From Anaeromyces robustus (Eukaryota > Neocallimastigomycota > Neocallimastigomycetes > Neocallimastigales > Neocallimastigaceae), in the NCBI GenBank assembly GCA_002104895.1, contig MCFG01000001.1:362501-426500 (forward strand): 64,000 bases of DNA, written 5' to 3'. The translations under genes and the position numbers were made by a program. The notes under the pieces were generated by a model. The model was not told the DNA's origin. It ran no database searches and saw nothing but the letters and a program-made list of their open reading frames with translations. Position 1 is the first letter of the stretch; each line of letters begins with the position of its first letter. Below are positions 13,601 through 27,163 of this stretch, in pieces.

Positions 13601-16600
13601 TCATTAAAAAAAGTTAGAGATTTATACAGTGATAGATTTAATAATTATAAAATTTTAATTGAAAATGAAAACTTGGATTATAAACAAAGTATATAATTAT
13701 TATAATCTTTTTTTTTTTGTAATTTTATTAATGAAAAACTATAAAAAATAGTTTTTATAACTAATTTTCTGTTATTTTTAATATATTATATGATTTTGAT
13801 TTTTATAAACAATATTTTAAATAGATATTACATTACAATATCTTCATGAGCACATTTATTGGTTGACATTAATTACTGGTCATATATTGGCTGATGATGC
13901 AGTTGGAGAACAACCATTAATTGATAAGTATTTAATGAATTATTCATTATTAAAGGTATATAATAGTATTATTTTTATATTATTTTTTAGAAAATTATGT
14001 ATTCTATTAATAATAAAACGATTTAATTAAAATTTTCATATTTATAGTGTCAAGAAGGAAATACCACAGATGATATTGTTGAACTTTCTAATCTAATTTT
14101 AACTATATTCGGATTTGTTTCTATTGAACCTAATGATAAAAAGGTAGAATTAGATAAAATTAATATAAATATATATTCATTTATTATTATTATTATATTT
14201 AATATTTTATATTATTATTATTATATTTAATATTTTATAAAATTTTTATATCTATTTTTGATAGATTTTAAATTGTAGTCCATTAGTTACAGAAACGTTT
14301 TTATGGTTTATTGAAAGATGGGTTCAAACATATTTATTTATAAATAAAAGTGACTATTCTGCAAATTTATGCAGGTAAAATATTATAATTTTTTTTTTTT
14401 TTTTATGTTATATATAAAAAATAATTATTTTAATAAAATATAAAAAATTCAATTATATTAATATAAAAAATTAAAAAAATATATTCATTTTAATTTTATT
14501 CAATGAAATATAAAATTTAAATAATATATATTATATATTAGTCCAATATTATTAAATAATTATGGTATTATTGAGGGTCATGGTGTACAAGTATTAGAAT
14601 TTATCGTACAAAAATTATATAGTAATATTTGCCTTTGGAATTCTGAAGAAAGCTTAGTTAAACAAGTAAATATATATATATATATATATATATATTTTAA
14701 GAAAATTTTTATACTAAAATTACTAATATTATTAAACATTTAATATTTAATAAAAAACAAATGCATTATTATTATTATTACTATCAATATCATTATCGCT
14801 ATCGCTATAACATTTAAAAATTTGTATTAATTAATAGGCAATTAAAGTTCTTGATGCTCTATCAAAATCTTCAATAACTACAGAAGCAATGACAAAATTC
14901 AGTAAATAAAACTCTTTATTTATATTATATTAATTTAATTATTTTTTTTCCAATGATATTAATATATATGATCTAAAATTATATATAATTGTATGTATTT
15001 TTTAGATGTATTTAAAGAAATGACAGAATTCTTTTTATATAAATTATATACTTTACCACCAACTGTTCATAGGTAAGATATAAATAATAATATTATTATT
15101 ATTATTAATTATAATGATAATATTAATTTTGTTTACTATTTTTAACTTAAAAAGTAATGTTATACGTGTTAATTCAGTCATTGTTTCAAAGCAAGCAAAT
15201 GAAGAAGAAATTAAAGGGTACTATACCGTTCTTGGTAAAGCATTGGAGGTAAATTAATCAAATGTATATTATAATTTACAATATAATATAAATTAATAAA
15301 AAAAATTATTTTATGTAATCATTGATATAAAAATAGGGACATATTGATTCTGTATTAAATCGCCCAGATTTTGCAAAAGTATATCAAAATCCAGATGTTA
15401 TTGAACAAGTTTTAAACACATTAGAAGTAAATATTTAAATAAATAATAAATTAAATATAAAACAATAAATAAAGTAATTTTAAATATATAAAATAACAAC
15501 AAATAATAATTAAAATATTTATATAAATTTATAAATAGATGTTTGAAGGTTTAGCATTATCCGTTAATGAAAGAAATTGTAGCTATATTTATTCTATTTG
15601 TTCATGTTTCATTGCTTCATTTATTCAACTTTTCAATGTTTATAGAAATGATAATTCAGTAAAATTAAATATTTTCAGATTCTTTAATAGCTTGATAGCT
15701 AATACTGTTAGTATCATTACATATATATTATATATTATAATATATTGTATACAATTAAAATATTAATGTTTTAACATTTATACTATTATTTTTTTATAAT
15801 TATTATTATTATTATTATTATAGATACCAGAGATTCTTAGTAGAGATCAAATCACAAGTTTATATAACTCTCTTGTTGAATTCTTTAACATTTTCCGTAA
15901 TTGTTCACAACGTAAATATATAAATTATATATATTTTTTATTTATATATAAATTAATTTAAAAATAAATAAATAAGTAAATTAATATATAATAATATTAT
16001 TAATACCAATAAATATATATATATATATAAACATAAATAATAAAAATAATAAATATATTTATAAAAAAAAAATATAATTACTAATAACTATAAAAAATAT
16101 TTAAAGATAAAGATGTTAATAATGATGCTGAACAAGATGAAATTCATGATATTTTAATGTCAGCTTTAGAATTAGTTGTTAATATAATATCTATGGGTGA
16201 TAATGGTGCTAATGATGAAGTTGTAGGATTAACTATTGATTCCGGTGATGTTATTTATTCTGCTATGAACATTATTATTCCAATGATAACTGAAAATTTA
16301 TTATTAGTAAATATATTTATAATATACATAAAAAAAATATTAATATAAATTAAATAATATATTTAATTAATTTAATTTTTTTTAAAAAAATTTTTAATAT
16401 TTATACATTTTTTATATATATATATATATTTATTAATATCTATATCAATATTTATACTTTTTTTTTATATATATATTTATTAATATCTATATCAATATTT
16501 ATATATATAATAATCAATATTTAGCAAACTGATTTATGTATTAAATATATTGAAGTTGTTAGTGATTTAATTGAATTCTATCCAGTTAAATTACCAAAAT

Positions 16601-17212
16601 ATGCTGAAGCTTTACTCCCAAGTATTATAAAATCATTAGAATTTGGAATTAATAGTGTAATTTATGATGTTGCTAGAGTTGCTTTTAATGCTTTATTGAA
16701 TTTATCTCAATACTACAATAATCAAAAATTACAAGGAACTAATTTTGCTGAATTTTTAGAATTATCTTTGAATCATTTATTAGAAACAACTATGAAAACA
16801 TTACTATTTGAAAATATAGAACAAGATTTAATTGGTCCAGCAAGTTCTTCACTTTTAGCTATGATTACTGCAAGAAAAGTAATTATATTTTAATAGATAT
16901 AATTATGATATAATATTATTAATATTTTTATTATTATTATTATATATATATATATAGGATATTTATATTGGAATATGTCAACAAATTATATTACAACAAC
17001 AACAAAATAATTCTCAATATAGTCAAAGATTAGAAATGGCATTTACTACATTAAATAATAGTATTGAAGAAATATTTAATGAAAAAGAAAAAGAACAACC
17101 AGAAAGTCGTCAAACTAAAATATATAAATTTGGATATAAGGACTTTAATAAATTTGAAAAAATATTCTCTTCCTTCTTAGTTAATGTCAGAGGATTTTTA
17201 AGAACCCATTAA
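10617..17212 (+). CDS. XPO4: Exportin-4 (karyopherin beta family nuclear export receptor)
   Basis: Twenty-four exons: 10617-10670, 10929-11016, 11163-11307, 11410-11548, 11673-11786, 11902-12058, 12213-12340, 12483-12640, 12800-13050, 13159-13334, 13541-13688, 13825-13955, 14048-14143, 14265-14374, 14542-14665, 14838-14901, 15006-15072, 15155-15248, 15337-15426, 15539-15706, 15824-15911, 16107-16306, 16525-16878, 16958-17212. Phases close to 1132 residues, near the roughly 1150 of animal exportin-4. Diagnostic stretches are GEQTILNFKNTPNN near the N terminus, LQYLHEHIYWLTLITGHILA then DDAVGEQPLI in the middle, and DVIYSAMNIIIPMITENLLL near the C terminus. The protein is built of HEAT repeats. 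The family carries eIF5A and some transcription factors out of the nucleus with RanGTP. Introns are mostly 80-200 nt. The second exon boundary is the least certain, because the acceptor lies in a poly-A tract. Confidence 0.93.
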
Positions 17213-17800
17213 ATAAATAAATATATAAATAAATAGACTATTTAATGGTATAATATGAAACAACAATAATAAATAAATAAATAAATAAAATAAAATAAAA
17301 TAATATAAAATTAATATTTTTTTATTTATTTATTTATTATGATTACAATATAATTAAAATATTTAATTAACATATTTAGTTAACCATAATACCTTTATAA
17401 TAATATTAATATTATAATACTAATTACTAATTACAAAATACTAAATACAACAACCACATCCACTCACTATTACTACTAATAATAAAATATTCATTTATTC
17501 ATATAAAAATTTATTTAATTATTTTAATAAAAAAAAAAAAACATATTAATAGTATTCATAAAGTCTATTATTTAATATTATTAATCTTATAAATATATTA
17601 ATCTTTTAAAATAAATATAAAGTAAAAAATATATATATAAAAAATTATATATAAATAAAAAAAAATTTATAATTTATTATATAAATCATTTTCTTTTTTT
17701 TTCTTTTTTCTTTTTTTTTTTTTTTTATCATATTATGTGTTAATTTATTTTAAATTTTATATAAATAAAAATATTTATATCAAAATTTTTTAATTAATTG

Positions 17801-17857
<57 letters not shown>

Positions 17858-18083
17858 TTTATTTATATATGTTTGTAGTTTGTAAAATTGTATTACTAAT
17901 ATAAAAATTAAAATGTATAAAAAAAAAATTTTTTTTTATTTATTTATTTATAATCTTTTAATTTGCTTTGAATGTTAAACTTTATAATTGCGTATATATT
18001 AACAGTAATTTTTATGGTTTGATTGCTTGTTTCGTTTGTGTATTATATATTATTATTTTATTATTTTATTTTTATAATAATTA

Positions 18084-18120
<37 letters not shown>

Positions 18121-18194
18121 TTTATTTTTATTTTTATTTTTATTATAATTTATTTTTCTTATTTGGTTTAATCTTATTATTTATTCTAAATTTG

Positions 18195-18228
<34 letters not shown>

Positions 18229-18424
18229 TTAATTTAGATTAATTATTGTTATTTATATAATTGAATTAATTAATATATTAAATATTTATTTTTTTTTTTT
18301 TTTTTTTTTTTTTATTGTATTTTATAATTTATATAAATAATTTAACTGTTTTGTTATTTGATATTTTTAGATATGACAAATTTTTAAAACATCTAAATAT
18401 TTTATCCTAAAATTCTAAAAAAAT
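17213..18424. other. Convergent intergenic region, exportin-4 / TBC protein
   Basis: Both genes end here. The 1.2 kb holds AAAT and TTTA arrays (for example 17802-17851), T homopolymers and AAT runs. It probably contains the 3' untranslated regions. No gene was seen. Confidence 0.6.
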
Positions 18425-21399
18425 TTATTTACTCCAACCAAATTTCCAACGTGATGCTTGTGGTTGAGCATCTGCTCCTTCAACAGATTGTGGTTCTTCA
18501 TTTACTTCCATATTTTCTACACTACCTGAAATTGAACCAACATTACTATGAGATTGACGTTGTTCCATATAATTAGATATAGCATTTGAAACATTATTAA
18601 ACCATCCTCCAGCATTACCAGGGTTATTACCTGGTTGACTTCTAGTACTGCGATTACTAGCTAAACTATCAGATCTACGTAATGAATGTTGAGAACCATT
18701 TTTGGAATTATTATTGGCCATAGCAGCACTAAGTGCTTGCTTAACTTCATTAGCACCAAAAGTATTCTTTAATACTTCAATACTATTAATTAAAACATCT
18801 TTTTCTTCTTCCATATTTGCCATTAAAACTTTAGCATCAATTAATTGGCCTTCTGCTTGTTGTAATTGATATTTTAATTTAGCATTTTCTTGTTCAATTT
18901 TTCTTATTGTATCTTCCCAAATAGATTGTAATCTTCTATCTTCATTTGTTAATAATTCCTTTAATTCATGACATTGAACTCTTAAAGATTCATTTTCATC
19001 ACGTAATGGATCAACATCACGTCTAGCTTCATTAATTTCTTCAGAAAGAATTTCAATTTGAGTTTTAAGTTCTTCAATTAAATTATGATCATAATTTCTT
19101 TGTTGACGAAGTTCACGTAATGTCATACGAGCAGATAATAATTCCATTTCACCACCATGATTAGCTACTTGGTTAGTATCATCTGTTCTTTCAAACTCTT
19201 GTCTTAATCTTCTTAATTCAGTTTCACAAATAATATTACACATACTCATAGCATCATTAACAACATCATTATGTGCATCTCTTCCTTCACCATAAATTTC
19301 AAAGATTTTATTACCCTTTAAAAATTCTAATAATTCTTCAAATGATTCCATTTCTAATAAACGTGATTGGTTTCTTCTTAAAATAGCAATAGAGAATCTT
19401 AAAATAGTAACACCAGGTCCTTCAGCAAATAATATATCAAAAATTCTAAATACTAATGGTAATGGGAAGTTATAAGCGAAAATTGTCTACAATAAAAATA
19501 ATACATATACATATACACACATATATATATATATATAAATATATATAAATTTAATAAAAAAAAATTTTTTTTTTTTTTAAAAAATTAAAAAATAAAAAAT
19601 AATAATAATAATAATAAAAATATAATATAATAAATATAATATAATATAATATAAAAATATCATAATATTATATAATTAATAAGGAATTATTTTCAATTTT
19701 TTTTAATTTATATATATATATCTATATATATATCTATATCTACTTACCAAAAACCATTGTGAAGCATACATAGTAGAAACAACATTATGTCTAAGTAAAT
19801 GACCATATAAAGCTGGTAAATAAGTCTTTAAGAAGTAATCAAATTGATACATCATTAAATTAACACCTGGCATTCTTGGGGTAAATAAACTTCTAAATGC
19901 ATATCTTCTAGTTTGTCTAGTTTCTTCAGTATTTTCTTCTAATTCATTTTCTGGTTTGCTTTCAGTTTCTTCCATTAAACGTACAAAAATAGAGAAAGCT
20001 TCTTTTTCTGTTAATCTTTGCATTAATAATGGACCAACAATAAAGCAAAGACCTTGACAATATCCTACTTCAGTATCATATAAAGAATATGCTTTCATTA
20101 AATTGAAAAGCATGTTTTGACCATCACCATTTTTTTCACTAAACATTGACATATGTGGGAAAGTTCTTGCTACATCACGTAGAATTTGTTTTTCAAAAGG
20201 AGATTCCTCTAATAATAATTGATCATAAAGATTATCCAATTGATTATTATCAGCACCACTCATAACTTTCCATATTCTACCACGAAGATGATGTGGAATA
20301 CCACCTCTAATCTTTTGAAGAACATATGATGGAATATCCATAAAGTAATCTTTAAATTCAGTAATCATAGATTCCCAGAATTCATCTTCACCTTCTGGGC
20401 CCATATCATTTTTCATAAATTCAGAAAGTGGTTTAGTATTTATACCTTTTCTTTCTTCGGAAGGATTTGCATTATTATTTAATCTTTTATAATTACCATC
20501 GAATTCTTTTTCATCATATTCATTTCTTGGAGTTGAACGACCAGAACCTCTTGCTGGTGATTTTGCAGGTGAATCAATTGTTTGTCCTTCATTTTGTGGT
20601 ACCGTTTTATTTTCATTTAATTCATTTTTGTCAGTACTTTCTTTTCTAATTGGTGAAGCAGATGTACTTTTAGAAGGTGATTCATCTATAGAAATTCCTG
20701 ATTTTAATGGTGATTTTTCCATTTCCATAGATTTATCATTAGTTTCTGGATATTCTACAGAATCATCGTTTTCATTTATAGCATCCTTATTTGAAAATTG
20801 GAAACTTTTTCTAAGTAATGAACGATCTGAATCAGGAGGATTCATACCAGCTAAATCTTTAACTAATGAAGCATCTAATGAACTACGTTTAGATAAAAGA
20901 GCTTTAATTTTTGGATCTATATCATCCGACCCAAATGAAGAATGTCTCTTACTTTGTTTTGGTGAAGTGATTGAATCTTTTTCACTTGGTTCTTTTTGAA
21001 CTAAACGACTAATTCTATTTCTTAATGCTATCAATTCTGGGGAATCAGTACTTTGTTTTGATTTTTCTTCAATTTCTTTATGATATTTTGATTCACCTTC
21101 TATTATTGAAATAATTTTAAATAACAATAATAATAATAATAATAATAATAATTTTGTTATATTAATGAAATATATATAATATTCGAATTAAAAAAAAAAT
21201 TAAAAAAAAAAAAAAAAATAAAAATTAAAAAAAAAAAAATAATAATAATAATTTTTTTATATATTAATGGAATATATATATATATTCGAATTAAAAAAAA
21301 ATAATAATAATAATAATTTTATTATATATTGATGGAATATATATATATATTCGAATTAAAAAAAAAAAAAATAAAGTAAAACAAAAATTCAAAAAAGAA

Positions 21400-21435
<36 letters not shown>

Positions 21436-22556
21436 TTTAGTATCTCCAAGAATATTTTTTGCTCTAGCACGAATAGATTCAAGATCAGAATTTTCATTAT
21501 TTTTATCAGATTTTTTTAAATTCATAGATTCACGACGATTACGAACTTCTTGAAGTTTTAATTCAATATCTTCCATACGAGAACGACGACGCTCTGATGG
21601 ACTTGATTTACCGTCAGATTTGCTTGAAATCAAACCTGCTTCACGAGCAGCATTTGCTGAAGCTAAAATATCACTAAGTTGTTGGTTTTTAGATTGACGA
21701 CGTCTTTCTCTATCTCTTTCTCTATCTCTATCTCTATCTCTGTCTCTGTCTCTATCTCTTTCACTATCTCTTTCTCTTTCTCTTTCACGTCTTTCTCTTT
21801 CTCTTTCACTTCTTTCTAAAATATCTGAATTTCTTGATGTTCTTCTTCTTGGTGATGAATTTAAACCATCACTATCATCACTTCTAATACTACTACGTGA
21901 AGTTCTTCTTCTAGTTGATGGACTATTGGTTTCACTTCCACTACCATGAGCACTACCATGAGTACTATTATGAGATCTTCTACTACTATGTGAACGACTT
22001 TCTCCTTCTTTAATTGGTGATAATAAACTTGAAGATGAAGAATTTAAAGAAGAAGAATTTATATTAATACTTAATTTTCTGTCCTTCTCTTCATCTAATT
22101 TTACTTCATTGGCCATATCATCTTTATTTGTATCAACAACCTTTTTTATTATTAATTGGAATTAATAATAATATTGGAATTAAAATTAAAACAGTATTTT
22201 TACATATATTATAAAAATTATATAAAATAATATTTCATTTAAAATATTAATATTTAAATTATTATGATATGATTAAATGTTATTAAAATAGAACATAAAG
22301 TAATTATATATAATTATTGCTTAATTAAACCTACAGATTGCATTAATTTTTCTAAAGCTAAAATTTCATCTTGAGTATTTTCATTACTTTCTTTATCACC
22401 ATTATCTAATTGTGGAAGTGAATCAGATGAGGGCTTATCCATAGTTGCTGATGATGAAGATGGTGACTGTGCAGCCCTTTTAGCAGCCAACCGTTCTAAT
22501 CTTTGTCTTCTACGTTCTAAAAGTTCATCAGTTTTTGATCTAGTTTCATCAGCCAT
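18425..22556 (-). CDS. TBC-domain Rab GTPase-activating protein with coiled-coil C terminus
   Basis: Exons: 22335-22556, 21435-22140, 19748-21099, 18425-19487. The first three join in phase and give a Ser-rich N terminus and an Arg/Glu/Asp dipeptide tract (about residues 170-200). The TBC domain starts near residue 570 with KIRGGIPHHLRGRIWKVMSG. The catalytic fingers are visible: the IxxDxxR motif ILRDVARTFP and the glutamine finger in VGYCQG. The domain continues as MYASQWFLTIFAYNFPLPLV into exon 4, followed by about 250 residues of coiled coil (LRELRQQRNYDHNLIEELKT). This order resembles EVI5/Gyp5-type RabGAPs acting in vesicle traffic. In exon 4 a six-A run at 19439-19444 puts VFRIF and DILFAEGPGV in different frames; one surplus A explains it. 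The other exon phases agree. A sequencing or assembly indel is the simplest cause, but a real lesion is possible. Length would be about 1,113 residues. Confidence 0.85.
21121..21357. repeat. Three-copy repeat in a TBC-gene intron
   Basis: The intron 21100-21434 carries three imperfect copies of AAT run, TTTTATATATTAATGGAATA, TA run, TTCGAATTAAAA, beginning near 21121, 21240 and 21299. The copies differ mainly in the lengths of the A and AAT runs. Confidence 0.75.
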
Positions 22557-22996
22557 TTTTAATACGCAATCTTTTTAAAAAAAAATTATAATCCTTAAGT
22601 TCTATATCAATTTAATCAATATCTAAAATTCGTTATTGTATATCATTTATTCTTTTTGTATTAATAAAGATATTCAAATTTTATATACATTAAGTTATAT
22701 ATATAGAAATAATAAAAATTTTTTGAATATCATAAAATATTATTAATAAAGATAAATATTTCAGTTATAATTACAATTACTAAATGTTATAAGTTATATA
22801 TAAATATATATAAAATACTAAAAAAATATAAATAAAATATATATAATATAATATATTAGTATTTTGTATTAAAAAACAATAATATAAAAAATATAATAAT
22901 TGAAATCAAAATATGAAAAAAAAATAATAAATCATTATTTATATAAATTATTAAAATTTCTTTATGATATTAATAACATAAAAATGAATTATAATT

Positions 22997-23220
22997 TCGT
23001 AATTTAATATTGTTATTATTGTTGCTATTATTACTTTTATTATTGTTGTTATTATTATTGTTGTTGTTGTTATTATTACTTTTATTATTATTGTTATTAT
23101 TATTATTGTTGTTGTTGTTATTATTACTTTAATTATAATTGTTATTATTATTGTTATTATTATTGTTATTGCTATGGTTATTATTATTGTTATTGTTATT
23201 TTACGAATATTATTGTTGTT
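22997..23220. repeat. Interrupted TTG/TTA trinucleotide array
   Basis: About 220 bp of mixed GTT and ATT units containing repeated sub-blocks (TTATTATTGTTGTTGTTATT recurs). On the minus strand it would read as Asn/Gln-type repeats, but no flanking coding sequence supports a gene. Confidence 0.75.
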
Positions 23221-25843
23221 ATGGTTATTGTTATTAAAATACTTGTTCTTTTATTATTAATAATGAATAGTAATCATAATCTCGGTCGAATAATTATTAA
23301 ATACAAAACTTTAATCTATTCCTGTCTGTACTATAAACAATAATAAATAATTATAATATTTATATATCATCTTTAAAAAATAATCTGTGAAATATTGTAT
23401 CTTTCTTTAATTATATAAATTTGAAACAAATACAATATTTTCTATTTCAATCGATTATGACCTTCTCCTTTTTTTTTCTTTCATTTAAAATTTATAATTA
23501 CATTTCTATTTCTTTATTTATTCTCATATTTCCATTTAAATGTTTTTTATAAAATACATTAATATAAATACTACAATTATTTTGGCTTTTATCTTAAAAT
23601 TCTAAATAATCTATATGAAATAAATAAGTATATGTAAAAAAAAATAATAATGTAATTTACGAAATTATTTATATTAAATATTATAACAATTGAATGATAA
23701 TAAATGGATATTTTATATTTTATATCATAAACATTAATTGGACATGAAATATATTACCCTTTCAATTATAACAAAGTTTTTAATTATCCTTTCAACTATA
23801 ACAAAGTTTTTGTAACTAATAAATTGATTTTATATATATCAACGGTATAAGAAACAAATAAATAAATATTTATTATTATTTATATAAAGAACTATACAAA
23901 TATAAACAATATTTATTTACAATTACTTTGAATCTATTTAATTTTTAATAAATAGAAGATAGTTTTTTTTTTATATATAAAATTAAATCTATTTAATTAG
24001 CAAATATTATTTTAATATAAAATAAATATATAATATTAAAATATGAATATGATTAATCTTTATAATTATAAAATTTAAACCATTATAAAACTTTATTATA
24101 TTTTTATTAATTATTATATTAAGTATATATATTAATTACAAATTGTAATATATGTAAATAAAATAATTCTGTATCCAAATTATTATTTTTAAAATAAAAA
24201 AGAAACATTCAATTTATATAAAACATATTTAATTTATTTTATAATATATTGTAATATATTATCTAATATATTAATTAATATAATATGATTAAAGAAATTT
24301 TTATAAAAAGTACCTAGTTAATAACTGTTAAAAACAAAATTATAACATCAAAGAAATTTTTAATATATAATAAATAATGAATTAATAAAATTATAATAAA
24401 ATATTAAATTAATTATAATAATTATTATATTATAATATATTACGTTATTTAACAAGAAATAAAAAAATTTTATTTCCTTTTTTATTAAATAAATGTTTTT
24501 TTATATAATAAAAATATACTTATTAATATATTATTTAATATAATTTGTATAAAAAGAAGGTATGAGTATTAATATATTTAATTATATAAAAATTATATAT
24601 ATATAAATCGAATTCTTAATATATATAATTACATAAATATTATTGATTTTGAAATTGATTACTAATATTATTCAAACTCTCTCTGGAGATTTATTATTTA
24701 AAGTTTTTTTTTTTTTTTTTTTTTACAGGGACATATTATAGATAAATATTTAAAAATATATATTCAATAATATAACTATTATTAATAAAATAATTAAAAT
24801 AGTGATATAGAATATGATTAAAAAGAAAAAAAAATAAATAAAAAGGAAAAAAGAATTTTTATTTGATGATAATAACAATTATAAACAAAAAAAAAAAAAT
24901 TAATTCTAATCTTAAATATTAAATGTAATACTAATATGTAACAAAAATTCAAATATTTATTTTAAAGAAATAAGCCGTAACTGAATATAATATTAAAAAT
25001 ATCAATAATATCAATACTAATTAAATAATTATATATAAATATTTTATATATAAAATATATACAAAAATAATAATTAAAAATTTTTCAATATAAATAAGAA
25101 GTATTTAATTATATTTTCATATTAAAATAAAAAATAAATATATTGATATTATTTATTTTATAATAATAATAACTATTATTATTATTACTATTATTATTGT
25201 TATTATGGTACAATAAAAAAATTTAAAATTATCATTATTATTATCTAAGTATTATTGAATGTTATTTTTACGGCTTATGATAATTTATTCAATAAATATT
25301 TAAACTTTAAAATTTTATATACATATTGGTAATAAATTTTGAATAGTATTATTATTCGAGAATAATTAGCAACTTGCAACTGCTTTTTATGCATAAATTC
25401 AATAACAATGACACTAAAAATAATAACTAAAATTTAATAGATTCCGTTAAAAATATTATTTAACCAAAAATCGACATATTAAATGATATTTTAATATTAT
25501 TAGTATTTGAAAATAAATATTTTTTTTAATAATTTATATAAATTCTTTATATATAAAATGTAAATTAATAATTAAAGAATACATTTTTTATTTTTATTTT
25601 TATAGTTAATTACTTACTAATAATTAAAGAATACATTTTTTATAATGATTTCAATAAAACTATTAATAATATATAAATATATAAATATATAAATATATAA
25701 ATATTTGAATATTTAAATATTTAAATATACGTAATTTAAAAGGTGTTAGTTAATCCATTTTTTTCTTAGTTTAATTTTTTAAGAGTATTTTTAAAACTAT
25801 ATAAAACAATAAAATATATTTATATTATTTTGATATATTAATA

Positions 25844-25885
<42 letters not shown>

Positions 25886-26119
25886 ATTACACAAATTTTA
25901 AAATTATTTGATAAATTGGTATTATTTATTAATATATCCTAATAAAGCTTAAAAATATATAAATATATATATTAATAAACTATAAATTAATATAATTTTA
26001 TTTTATAATATTTATTTATTTATATAATAGTTTTTTCTTCCTTTTGGAATATTGAAATATATTTTTAACTGATGATATTATTATAATGAATATATAGAAT
26101 TATAGTGAAAATTTTCATT

Positions 26120-26174
26120 TAAAGCTAAATATTAGCAGGAGACCAATAGCGAACAAGTACTGTGAGGGAAAGAT
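26120..26174 (+). pseudogene. Fragment of large-subunit (25S/28S) rRNA
   Basis: This 55-nt stretch contains AAAGCTAAATATT, then GGAGACCAATAGCGAACAAG and TACTGTGAGGGAAAGAT. It follows, in order and almost base for base, the conserved 5' part of eukaryotic large-subunit rRNA between the D1 and D2 regions (as remembered: AAAGCTAAATATTGGC, GAGACCGATAGCGAACAAGT, GTGAGGGAAAGATG). Similarity ends abruptly on both sides in A/T sequence. It is far too short to be a functional rRNA gene, so a dispersed rRNA fragment is inferred. The match is from memory, not from an alignment run. Confidence 0.75.
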
Positions 26175-27163
26175 TCTACATGTTAAAATAAGATTTATTA
26201 AATATATAATAATAGTATTTTGATTTAAGTATATAATATATATTCTAAACTGTTTTAGTATAAAAATATTACAAGTTCTATAAATATGTAATATATGTAA
26301 AAAAAATATTTTAATGGTTTGATAAATTATTACTCTTTGTAGTGAATTCTATAACTATATTGATATATAATATATAATGTTTTTTTTTTCCTAATATATG
26401 TAAAATCTACTATTTCATAAAATCATGTATTTAAACTGTTTTATACACAAATGTTTATATATATTTTAACATTCCAAATAATAATTAAAAAAATACAAAA
26501 ATTTTTTTCTTTATTTTTTAAAAAAAAAAAATAACTTTTTTTTTTAAAAAAAATATATTCATTTACATCATCATATAATTCATTAAACCTATATTTGTTA
26601 AATAATATGTTAATAAAAAAAGTATTTGTGGTTTATACAAAATAATATCTATTATACGAATAAATCTATGATTTAATAATATATAATTAATTCCCATGTG
26701 ACTGTGACATGTATATACATTTTATTATAAATAACAGTTTATCCAATAATTAATAGGAAAATTTATAAAAATAAAATAATTTTTTTTTGTAATTTTTTTT
26801 TTTTTTTTTTTTTTTTTTTGATGTTATTTAATAATTGAATATTTTTTCATATATGATATAATAAGATTAAATTATAATAAAAATATCTACACAACAAAAC
26901 TATCATTAATTTATATTAATTACATTTATAAATTTCATAATGTTTAAACTAACTATATCAATATTTGTATAACTTTAATTGAGAAAATATTAATATCCAT
27001 ATAATTATTTTTTGATAAAATATATTATTAATAAATAAATAAAAAAAGAAAAAAAATTATATATAATAATTATATATATTCGATTTCTGTAATATAGATT
27101 TATACAATTTATATATTTTTTAAACGGGAATAATACTTATTGAAAAAAAAAAAATAAATAAAT

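Larger units (their letters stand above)
22557..27163. other. 4.6-kb divergent gene desert
   Basis: This is the longest gene-free stretch in the window, between the divergent TBC gene and the unknown gene at 27164. It is A/T noise with an interrupted TTG/TTA array (22997-23220), a near-exact direct repeat around 23758 and 23788 (CCTTTCAAYTATAACAAAGT), a second around 25570 and 25620 (TAATTAAAGAATACATTTTT), several homopolymers, and one higher-complexity island at 26120 that matches large-subunit rRNA. No exon was recognised. Confidence 0.6.

Noticed and set aside
22314-22556. 80-codon frame as an independent small gene
   Set aside because: A GTAGGT donor at 22334 and an AG at 22141 join it in phase to the TBC gene, so I treat it as that gene's first exon, with some remaining doubt.
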